Origin: CALKJP01 sp046299555
Lineage (GTDB): Bacteria > Bacteroidota > Bacteroidia > JACCXN01
NCBI GenBank assembly: GCA_046299555.1
Contig: JBKBHS010000005.1
Location: 62,001-126,000, forward strand
Direction: 5' to 3'
DNA length: 64,000 nt
The translations under genes were made by a program, and so were the position numbers. Below, one piece after another: positions 54,212-62,154 of the stretch. Every line of letters begins with the position of its first letter. Position 1 is the stretch's first letter. The notes beneath the pieces are model-generated. The model had not been told where the DNA came from and ran no database searches. It worked only from the letters and a program-made list of their open reading frames with translations.

Positions 54212-54796
54212 ATGAATGATTTATTTGATTTGCTCCCAAAAAACACATTAAAACCCGCAAAAGGCAGAGTTTTATTGTCAGATCCATTTATGAACGATTT
54301 GACATTTAGCAGAACCGTAATATTACTTGCCGATTATAACGATGAAGGAGCCATTGGTTTTGTTTTAAATAAACCTATTAACGTAAGTATTCATGAATTA
54401 ATTGAAAATTTTCCTGAATTTGATGGAAAAGTATATTCCGGTGGGCCGGTTGATAACAATCATTTATACTATATTCACACTTCAAAAAAAGTAACTGATA
54501 GTTTAGAAATTATTCCGGGATTATATTGGGGTGGCGATTTTGAACAAATTAAAGAAGAAATTCAAAACGGGTTTCTTCATAATGGCAATATACGTTTTTT
54601 TCTTGGTTATTCCGGTTGGGGGCCTCAACAATTAGATGATGAAATTAAATCAAATTCGTGGTATGTTGCAGGTCGTAAACATATTCCACTTTTTAACGAA
54701 GACGAAGGAAATACCATGTGGGTTAATGTAATTAAAGAACTTGGTAAAGAGTTTAATTTTGTTGCTAATATTCCGCAAAATCCTCAACTAAATTAA
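54212..54796 (+). CDS. YqgE/AlgH family protein
   Basis: A 194-residue soluble protein of the YqgE/AlgH (DUF179) family. GRVLLSDPFMNDLTFSRTVI, GAIGFVLNKPINVSIHEL, VYSGGPVDNNHLYYIH and FFLGYSGWGPQQLDDEI are the four conserved stretches. The family fold is known but its biochemical role is not; AlgH affects alginate expression in Pseudomonas. It is separated from the SMC-like gene by 244 AT-rich bases in which I see no gene, hairpin or clear promoter. Confidence 0.92.
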   Translation: MNDLFDLLPKNTLKPAKGRVLLSDPFMNDLTFSRTVILLADYNDEGAIGFVLNKPINVSIHELIENFPEFDGKVYSGGPVDNNHLYYIHTSKKVTDSLEIIPGLYWGGDFEQIKEEIQNGFLHNGNIRFFLGYSGWGPQQLDDEIKSNSWYVAGRKHIPLFNEDEGNTMWVNVIKELGKEFNFVANIPQNPQLN

Positions 54797-55040
54797 AGGC
54801 ACTTTTAGTTTTTTTTTGATTTATTTTAACAAAAACATTATCAATTTTTTTGTTTTTCTCTATCAATTTCAACTAATCTCCTACTAATTTATTTTTTAAT
54901 TCTTACAAGGTTAATTTTAAATTGAATAAGCAAATCCCTTATTAATCAATTGCTAATAAAATTATTAACATCTGTTTAAAACAAAAATTTGAACTCAAAG
55001 AAATGATGCAGAAATTAGAGCATTCAATAAACTTTAAATT

Positions 55041-57731
55041 ATGCTTACACAGATTGTTCTGCTCAATTCAAAAACTTATGCCAAAGCTCGAATTCGATTT
55101 GATGATTGTGATTCAATACAATTAATCGGAGCAAATAATATTGGTAAAAGTACCTTAATTTATACACTCAATTTTTTATTTGTAGTAGATGGTGCTAAAA
55201 TGACCTTTAGTGGCAACAGAAGAGGCGATAAAGAAACCATACACCATTACTTTCCATCACATACTAAAAGCTATGTAATATTTGAAATTTTTAAACATGA
55301 ACATTATTGCATATTAGTAAAACGAAACGTAGAAAGCGAATTAGAATATTATAGAATTGATCATGCTTATGATGAAAGCTTCTTCTTCGAAAATGAAAAT
55401 GGCTTACCTAGATTATTAATGTTTGAAGAAGTTTTAACTCGCTTAATTACTAAGGGAATTACTTACTATCCTTACAAAAATAAAACCGAAGTATTTAATC
55501 ATGTTTATCAGCGAGGTAGAAATAACAATGGTGTGGTTTGGTTAGAAGATACAGTTAAAACAGATGGAATAAGCAATAATTTTTCCAAAATTTATCGATA
55601 CCTTATTAATACAAAATTAATTACCAATAAAACCCTTAAAGAAGCCTTAATTATTGCCGATAATCGCGAAAATGAAGGCGTAAACTTTTCGCAAAAAAAC
55701 AAAAAAGATATTACAGACTTGCTCAAAATAAATAATGAGATAAAAGCTATCAAATCTATTAAAGAAGATTTTTATATTTTTAGAGAAGCAGTAAACCGAT
55801 ACAATGCTTCCAGCCGAATTATTGGAGAATTACTATATGCATACAATAAGGCTTATGAAACAGCTATTCCAAACTTAGAAGGTTCATTTAGAATTATAGA
55901 TCAAGAAATAGCCGACTACTATCATCGTATTAACGAAGTTTTAAAACCTAAAGAGCAAGAGATTAATAGAAAAATCGGTGAAATATCGGCCGATATAAAA
56001 AATAAAACCGATTTATTAAACGAGCGAAACAGAGAGCTAAAAGAAATAAACTCATTTGAAGGTATTGACTTTTTAAGACAAAGTTTAGAAAATCTCAACA
56101 AACAAAGAAAAGAATACGAAGCTCGTATTTCAACCATTGAATTTAAAAAATTAACCGTACATCAACTCGAAAAAAAATTAAGCACATTAAATAATAACAT
56201 AACCCGTTTAGAAAATCAGATTAAACATTTTGACGAGCAATTAATTCACAATATTGCTACGAAACAAGAAGACAAAAAATTATTAAACTACATTTTATCG
56301 CCTGAATTTTCTAGTCAAAACAGCAATTTAATAGTTAAAAAAATCAGCAAAACAGGTAAAACTGTTAAACTATTTGATGGCGAAATAAATCTGCCGGAAA
56401 AACTTGAATTAAAAGAACTACCATCGGTAGAAGAATTAAAAGAAGAACTAAAAGTTTTAAAAAACGAACAAAAAGAAACAGAACAACTATTAAAAACAGT
56501 TTCAGATATTGAAAAAACAAAATCAGAAATACAAAAAATTGAGTCGGAAATAGAAAGCACTAAAGAAAAAATCAAAAAAATAGGAGCAAAACCGGCAATA
56601 GAAAAATCCATTTTCCAACTCGAAGGAGTATTAAAAAAACTATACTCCGAAAAAAATGAAATGGAAAAACAAATAGAAGACATAAACATAGAAATGGCAG
56701 CTATTGCCAAAGGCTTAGATGAGAAAAAAGACAAACGACAAGCTACAGAACAACGCATTAAATTATTAAAAGAACATAAATTAGAACTCGAATACATCGG
56801 CATTGAACCAATTCCGTTTGAAAGCACCGAATCGCTCGATCAACTATACAACAAACTCAAATTATACAACAACGAACGCGAAACCTTAAAAGACAACAAA
56901 CTCCGATTATTTGATAAACTAAAAATTATTTTAAACAATACATTAGCTGATGAAAGTGAATTTATAAAATATGTAGAAGAAGAAATTGCATGTTTAAACG
57001 ATAAAGAAAAAAGTATTGATGCTTTATTGCAAAGTATATCTGCACAATTTGCCAATCCGGCATATTCATTACTAAAGCGATATGAAGATTTTCAATCATT
57101 TGTTTACAATCGCTTTAATCCTAAATTATCTAAAATTAAAATTTCTGACATTGAATCTTTGCAAATACGATTAGTAGACAATAAACGTACCGTTGAAGAA
57201 CTCAAAAAAATTCACTCCATACAAGATATACAAGGACAAATGACTTTTGATTTTAACCAATCAGAAAATTTACGCTTATTAGAACATTATTTAGATACCG
57301 GCAAAAAAATAAACTTTTCTGATTTATTCGAGATAGAATTAAGTTTAATTAAAAATGGCGAAGAGAAAAAAGTTGATTTAGCCGGACAAGTAGAGTCAGA
57401 TGGAACAGACCGTATGATTCGTTTGGTAATTATCATGTCTATTATTAATCGTTTAGCCGTTAACGACCCCAATAATAGAATAGCACTATTTATAGACGAA
57501 GTTGCGACAATTGACCGTAACAACAGACCTGAGTTAGTGAAGTTTTGCAAAGAACATTACTTTATACCCATATTTGCAGCTCCCGATCCAATGCCTGACT
57601 TTAACAAATATTATTTCTTGTTCCACAATAAATCAGGTAAGATTATGATAAATGATTCAAACGTAGTATGGCAAACTAAAAAAGAAGATGAAAAATCAAA
57701 AGGAAATAAACTAAAAACTGCAAAAAAATAA
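55041..57731 (+). CDS. Short SMC/MukB-like condensin ATPase (MksB-like)
   Basis: An 896-residue ABC-type SMC protein. Walker A is GANNIGKST (30-38). Walker B is IALFIDE, with D819 and E820, followed by a D-loop (ATID). The expected signature region reads ESDGTD (785-790) instead of LSGGE. Heptad-rich coiled coils span about 285-415 and 460-660, split by a small segment (about 415-455) that may be the hinge. It is shorter than canonical SMC (about 1200) or MukB (1486), closer to MksB/JetC. It would bind DNA and hydrolyse ATP in a loop-extruding complex with the two downstream proteins. RecN/RecF-type single proteins are less likely because of those partners. Confidence 0.82.
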   Translation: MLTQIVLLNSKTYAKARIRFDDCDSIQLIGANNIGKSTLIYTLNFLFVVDGAKMTFSGNRRGDKETIHHYFPSHTKSYVIFEIFKHEHYCILVKRNVESELEYYRIDHAYDESFFFENENGLPRLLMFEEVLTRLITKGITYYPYKNKTEVFNHVYQRGRNNNGVVWLEDTVKTDGISNNFSKIYRYLINTKLITNKTLKEALIIADNRENEGVNFSQKNKKDITDLLKINNEIKAIKSIKEDFYIFREAVNRYNASSRIIGELLYAYNKAYETAIPNLEGSFRIIDQEIADYYHRINEVLKPKEQEINRKIGEISADIKNKTDLLNERNRELKEINSFEGIDFLRQSLENLNKQRKEYEARISTIEFKKLTVHQLEKKLSTLNNNITRLENQIKHFDEQLIHNIATKQEDKKLLNYILSPEFSSQNSNLIVKKISKTGKTVKLFDGEINLPEKLELKELPSVEELKEELKVLKNEQKETEQLLKTVSDIEKTKSEIQKIESEIESTKEKIKKIGAKPAIEKSIFQLEGVLKKLYSEKNEMEKQIEDINIEMAAIAKGLDEKKDKRQATEQRIKLLKEHKLELEYIGIEPIPFESTESLDQLYNKLKLYNNERETLKDNKLRLFDKLKIILNNTLADESEFIKYVEEEIACLNDKEKSIDALLQSISAQFANPAYSLLKRYEDFQSFVYNRFNPKLSKIKISDIESLQIRLVDNKRTVEELKKIHSIQDIQGQMTFDFNQSENLRLLEHYLDTGKKINFSDLFEIELSLIKNGEEKKVDLAGQVESDGTDRMIRLVIIMSIINRLAVNDPNNRIALFIDEVATIDRNNRPELVKFCKEHYFIPIFAAPDPMPDFNKYYFLFHNKSGKIMINDSNVVWQTKKEDEKSKGNKLKTAKK

Positions 57732-57743
57732 TTCTATAGGAAT

Positions 57744-58934
57744 ATGAGAGCCGAACCTAAAACCCTGCTACGATTCCTGTTAGAGTATTTCGAAACTTTG
57801 CAGGATTTGTTTGCTGTGCAACAAAAAAATCAATTAATAACGGCACAACAATTAAACGAAATTTGTAATAAGCATAACAATCAAATACAAAACACGCTTG
57901 TAGAATACAAAATTCTAAAAGAAATAAACGGCAATTACGAATTTGTTCCCGTTTTTGTAGCCTTACTACAATTTGTATTGGATGAATTTAAACCAATGCT
58001 GCCCGAAACTATTGAAAAATATAATTTTTCAATTACGCAGCTATTTGGTAAAATTCAAGAAAATATTGAAAAAGAAAAAGAAGTACTTGCAGCAAGTATT
58101 AATGATATGGCCTTGGAAATTTCTCAATTTAACGATATGATTGAGAAAAACACCAATGCCTTACTTGCCGAAACTCGTAAACTCAAAGCCAATCTCGAAA
58201 AAATTGATTATCGCGAAAAAGTTATAAGAGCATCTCGTTGGATTGAAGAATACATCATTCCAATGAACCGCATATTGGACATCAATCATACAAATTCCAT
58301 TTCGAATAAACTTTATGAATTAGCCCACTATGCAAATCATCGCAGATTAATTCATCCCGATGAAAACATACGAATGAAATTTGAAAACCTATACAGCCAA
58401 CTAATACATACCAACGATGGATTGTTACGCGAAGCAAAAATTTTAACCAACGAACTTTTACCATTAATTGAACGCATACGCTCAGAATCATTAATCTTAA
58501 CAGGAATGATTTTATTCCTTAAAAAACCTTACAAAACTCCTACTCCACCACTTTTACGAAATACTCGCGAAAGTATTATCAGCAAAAATATGTATCTCAA
58601 CACCATTGAGTTTTTTGCTCAATTTACGGTTGAAGACAATATATACATTGAAGAAGAAAATGTATCAAGCGAAAAATGGCTATTTAATAAAGACCGTTAC
58701 ATCGAACGACTGCAAGCAGAATTGCCCATTAAGAATTTCTTTTACTGGTGTACCGATGCACTTTTAGATGAAAAAGAAGATATAAGCCCCGATAAATTTT
58801 TTGCACTTACCTCCTTACTGTTTGAAGATAACATGGATGTAGAAATAGAAGGAGAAAATAAGATTGAAATAAAAACTACCGAAACCATAATAAAAGCACC
58901 CGTAATAAAAATAAACAGCTATGGAATATCCTAA
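57744..58934 (+). CDS. Kleisin-like condensin subunit (MksF/JetA-like)
   Basis: A 396-residue soluble protein, 12 bases after the SMC-like gene. The first 100 residues look like a winged-helix region (LLRFLLEYFETLQDLFAVQ, YKILKEINGNYEFVPVFV). A coiled coil covers about 105-165 (IEKEKEVLAASINDMALEIS). A helical middle follows, then an acidic, probably winged-helix C terminus. This layout (wHTH, long helix, C-terminal wHTH) is that of MukF/MksF/JetA kleisins, which bridge the SMC head and neck. The assignment rests on layout and neighbours as much as on motifs. It overlaps the next gene by 14 bases, a sign of coupled translation. Confidence 0.7.
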   Translation: MRAEPKTLLRFLLEYFETLQDLFAVQQKNQLITAQQLNEICNKHNNQIQNTLVEYKILKEINGNYEFVPVFVALLQFVLDEFKPMLPETIEKYNFSITQLFGKIQENIEKEKEVLAASINDMALEISQFNDMIEKNTNALLAETRKLKANLEKIDYREKVIRASRWIEEYIIPMNRILDINHTNSISNKLYELAHYANHRRLIHPDENIRMKFENLYSQLIHTNDGLLREAKILTNELLPLIERIRSESLILTGMILFLKKPYKTPTPPLLRNTRESIISKNMYLNTIEFFAQFTVEDNIYIEEENVSSEKWLFNKDRYIERLQAELPIKNFFYWCTDALLDEKEDISPDKFFALTSLLFEDNMDVEIEGENKIEIKTTETIIKAPVIKINSYGIS

Positions 58935-59448
58935 AAGCCACCGTTTAATTGTTGATGATTTACTAAGTGGGAAATTTTTGCTCCGCGATGAAGATCATTT
59001 TCAATCATTAAAAGATAATGAAGATTTTTATACAGAATTCTTTAAAGCATCTTTTAATTACGACTTAAAAATTACTGGCGATTATGCCTATCTGATTTCT
59101 CCCGATTCAAACGAAACTTTTTCAAGAGATGTAAGCATATTTTTCGCCATATTATGTTATGAATTAGACAGAGACGGACGAAATTTTATGGATCAAATAC
59201 AATATGCCGAATTTGAAATTGATACTATTGAACGCTATTTTGAAGAAACAACATTTAACGATATCATCAGAAACAACAAACAATTAAAAGATCGCGAATC
59301 GCGCAAAAATATTATTAATGCCATGGCGCGTAGAAATATTGTAGAAAAAACTGCTGAAGACCGTTTTGTATTTACACCGGCATATCAGGTATTTATTGAC
59401 TTTGCAAAAGAATTGGCAAGAGAAAAAATGGATGATGTAATCGAGTAA
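58921..59448 (+). CDS. KITE-like condensin subunit (MksE/JetB-like)
   Basis: A 175-residue soluble protein overlapping the kleisin-like gene by 14 bases. FLLRDEDHFQSLKDNEDFYTE, FKASFNYDLKITGDYAYLIS and ISIFFAILCYEL-type sequence resemble the first winged helix of MksE/JetB (DUF4194-like) proteins. The C-terminal ESRKNIINAMARRNIVEKTAEDRFVFTPAY fits a second winged helix. Such KITE proteins dimerise and clamp the kleisin. Its size and position make it the third member of the complex. The family call is by pattern and context; no catalytic motif is present. Confidence 0.72.
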   Translation: MEYPKSHRLIVDDLLSGKFLLRDEDHFQSLKDNEDFYTEFFKASFNYDLKITGDYAYLISPDSNETFSRDVSIFFAILCYELDRDGRNFMDQIQYAEFEIDTIERYFEETTFNDIIRNNKQLKDRESRKNIINAMARRNIVEKTAEDRFVFTPAYQVFIDFAKELAREKMDDVIE

Positions 59449-59460
59449 AAAAATTGCACT

Positions 59461-61500
59461 ATGAAATGCACCCTAAAAACCATTAGCATTCTTACATTAC
59501 TATTTTTATTAGTATCGTTTAATGCCAACATTTCGGCAAATTTAAAAGGTGTTGATATTGATGCAATGGATTTAAAAATAAATCCTGCCGATGATTTTTA
59601 TGAATATGCTAATGGAACATGGTTGCGAAATAACTCCATTCCGGAAACAGAAAGCAGCTGGAATAGCTTTAACGTTTTAAATGAATTAAATACTAAAATT
59701 CTTTATTCGCTATTATTAAAATTATCAGAAAATCCTAATTGGCAAGAAGGATCCATTCATCAAAAAGTAAAAGACTATTTTAATTCAGCTATGGATACTT
59801 CTCAAATAAATAAATTAGGTATAAATGCAATAAAACCCTATCTAAGTAAAATTGAAGCCATAGCAAACACAAACGATGTTATAACACAAATTGCTCAATT
59901 ACACACCATTGGAGCCGAACCATTATTTGGTTTTTATATCATGCAAGATGCCAAAAACAGTACACAATACATACCCTATTTGTCGCAAGATGGTTTAGGA
60001 TTACCTGATAGAGATTATTATTTAAAAGAAGATGAAAAATCAAAATCCATACAAGAGGCTTATCAAAAACATTTAATTAAAATATTTGAACTTTCCGGAA
60101 ATTACCCTGAATCAGCCGAAACATATGGTAAACAAGTTTATTCGATTGAAAAAGATTTAGCTAAATCATCCATGTCGAGAGTTGAATTACGTGACATAGA
60201 AAAACAATATAATAAAATAAAAATTGACAGTTTAAAAAAACTCGCTCCAAATATTGCTTGGGATATTTATTTCAAAACAATTGGTGTTCAAACATCGATT
60301 AAAGAAATTATTGTTACACAACCTGAATTTATTAAAAAAGCAAATTCTCTTTTTAAAAGTTTGAGCTTACAACAATGGAAATCTTATTTAAAATGGCATT
60401 TATTAAAACATACGGCTACCAAGTTGCATCCCGAGTTGGAACAACAGCACTTTAAATTTTATGGAACCACACTTACCGGAGTAAAAGAAATGAAACCCCG
60501 CTGGAAAAGAGTAATTAATATTTTAAATGAAACTATTGGCGAGGCGGTTGGATACTTATATGTTGAACAAAACTTTACACCTGAAGCGAAAGAAAAAATA
60601 AATCTGATGGTAGATAATATTTTCAAAGCCTTTAGCCTTCGTTTAAAAAATTTAGAATGGATGAGTGAAGAAACTAAGCAAAAAGCCCTTGAAAAATTAG
60701 AAAATATCAATCGTAAATTAGCTTACCCTGATAATTGGAAAGATTACTCAAATTTGAGCATTGTTAAGAATAATTATGCTGAAAATTTTCTACGTTCAAA
60801 AGCTTTTGAACATAAACGAATGATTTCAAAATTAGGTAAACCTATAGATAGAAACGAATGGGGAATGGCCCCACAAACTGTAAATGCTTATTACAGTCCA
60901 TTAATGAATGAAATTGTTTTCCCTGCAGCTATTATGATGCCTCCGTTTTTCGATTTTAATGCTGACGATGCCGTAAACTATGGAGCAATTGGCGCAATTA
61001 TCGGACACGAATTAATTCATGCCTTTGATGATATGGGTTCTAAATTCGATGCCAATGGCAATATGATTAATTGGTGGAACGAAGAAGATGAACGATTATT
61101 TAAAGAAAAAACAAAAATACTTATTGAACAATTTAACAAATATGAGGCAGATAAAGATTTATTTGTAAACGGAGAGCTTACATTAGGCGAAAACATTGCA
61201 GATTTGGGAGGCTTAGCCGTTGCTTATGATGCATATAAGATTTCGCAAAAAGGTAAAACCGATAAAATAATAGATGGATTTAACGGAGATCAACGCTTTT
61301 TTATAGCTTGGGCACAAGTTTGGAAAGAAAATGTTCGACCAGAGTATTTAAGAAAATTAGTATTGACCGACCCTCATGCTCCCGGTAGATTTAGGGTTTT
61401 AGGCCCTTTATCTAACATGGAAACATTTTATAAAGCCTTTAACGTTACGGAAAAAAATAAAATGTATCGTGATGAAGCAAATCGTGCTGTAATTTGGTAA
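59461..61500 (+). CDS. M13 family zinc endopeptidase (PepO-like)
   Basis: A 679-residue neprilysin-like protease with a signal peptide (MKCTLKTISILTLLFLLVSF, cleaved near ISA). The zinc motif is HELIH at 516-520 within GAIIGHELIHAFDDMGSKFD. The third ligand and Asp lie in GENIADLGG (Glu577, Asp581). NAYYSPLMNEIVFPAAIM is the substrate-binding Asn-Ala-Tyr/Phe motif, and AWAQVWKENVRPEY fits the C-terminal Arg region. It is probably periplasmic and cuts peptides of limited length. It begins 12 bases after the KITE-like gene, so read-through from the condensin genes is likely, though the functional link is unclear. Confidence 0.93.
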   Translation: MKCTLKTISILTLLFLLVSFNANISANLKGVDIDAMDLKINPADDFYEYANGTWLRNNSIPETESSWNSFNVLNELNTKILYSLLLKLSENPNWQEGSIHQKVKDYFNSAMDTSQINKLGINAIKPYLSKIEAIANTNDVITQIAQLHTIGAEPLFGFYIMQDAKNSTQYIPYLSQDGLGLPDRDYYLKEDEKSKSIQEAYQKHLIKIFELSGNYPESAETYGKQVYSIEKDLAKSSMSRVELRDIEKQYNKIKIDSLKKLAPNIAWDIYFKTIGVQTSIKEIIVTQPEFIKKANSLFKSLSLQQWKSYLKWHLLKHTATKLHPELEQQHFKFYGTTLTGVKEMKPRWKRVINILNETIGEAVGYLYVEQNFTPEAKEKINLMVDNIFKAFSLRLKNLEWMSEETKQKALEKLENINRKLAYPDNWKDYSNLSIVKNNYAENFLRSKAFEHKRMISKLGKPIDRNEWGMAPQTVNAYYSPLMNEIVFPAAIMMPPFFDFNADDAVNYGAIGAIIGHELIHAFDDMGSKFDANGNMINWWNEEDERLFKEKTKILIEQFNKYEADKDLFVNGELTLGENIADLGGLAVAYDAYKISQKGKTDKIIDGFNGDQRFFIAWAQVWKENVRPEYLRKLVLTDPHAPGRFRVLGPLSNMETFYKAFNVTEKNKMYRDEANRAVIW

Positions 61501-62075
61501 ATGATATTTTAATAATTGATTGCGGAAGCTCTAAAGTCCCAAATATTTGTAATCTAGTTACGGATTTTGGAGCAAATATCCAATTAGTTAAAATGCAGGA
61601 TTTAAATCCTGAGCATGTCGAAAACTGTAATGGCATTATAATTAGTGGAGCACCAATTCTAATTACCAAGTCTGATAAAGAAAAACTACTTCAACCTTTT
61701 TTATTTTTAAAAAACTGCCAAATACCTATTCTAGGAATTTGTTTTGGTCATCAAGTTATTGGGATGTTATTTGGTGCTGAAATGTTTTTAGGTAAAGAAG
61801 TTAGAACTAATATTCCTATCAATATTGTGTATAATTCACCTCTTTTTGAAGGTATTGAAACCAGTCAAATTATTGTTTCACAAGATCACACTGAAGGAAT
61901 TACGCTCCCAAAAGATTTTATTTTATTAGCAAATTCAGATGACTATCCTAATGAAGCCATGCAACATAAAACAAAAAAAATTTTTGGCGTTCAGTTCCAT
62001 CCTGAAACCTCATCTGATTTAGTTAAGAAAATTATAACAAATTTTTTAAGACTTTGTTCACATAACAATCCATAA
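61494..62075 (+). CDS. Class I glutamine amidotransferase (GuaA-like)
   Basis: A 193-residue GATase. LGICFGHQVIGMLFGAE holds the nucleophile Cys83, and FGVQFHPETSSD provides His169 and Glu171, completing the Cys-His-Glu triad. The N-terminal ILIIDCGSSKVPNICNLV and GIIISGAP match the glutaminase domain of GMP synthase, but no synthetase domain follows. It may be a stand-alone GuaA-like amidotransferase subunit or a peptidase-C26-type hydrolase. The start is TTG at 61494 and overlaps the M13 gene stop by 7 bases; an ATG at 61501 is in another frame. The overlap suggests coupling. Confidence 0.82.
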   Translation: MVNDILIIDCGSSKVPNICNLVTDFGANIQLVKMQDLNPEHVENCNGIIISGAPILITKSDKEKLLQPFLFLKNCQIPILGICFGHQVIGMLFGAEMFLGKEVRTNIPINIVYNSPLFEGIETSQIIVSQDHTEGITLPKDFILLANSDDYPNEAMQHKTKKIFGVQFHPETSSDLVKKIITNFLRLCSHNNP

Positions 62076-62154
62076 ATTGTTATATATTTAGCCTATTAAA
62101 GCAACCTTTAAAAGTTTTAACTGTCTTAAAATTTGTTAAAAACTAAATTATAAT

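Noticed and set aside
54797..55040. Promoter or regulatory RNA before the SMC-like gene
   Set aside because: I could find no TTG/TAnnTTTG pair at proper spacing and no strong stem; left unassigned.
56315..56827. 170-codon open frame on the minus strand within the SMC-like gene
   Set aside because: It is antisense to coiled-coil codons, rich in Ser/Phe/Ile and without domain features; it is a shadow of the real gene.
55041..59448. A complete Wadjet (JetABCD) plasmid-defence system
   Set aside because: No TOPRIM/JetD-type gene is adjacent and the gene order differs. A condensin relation is supported; a complete defence system is not.
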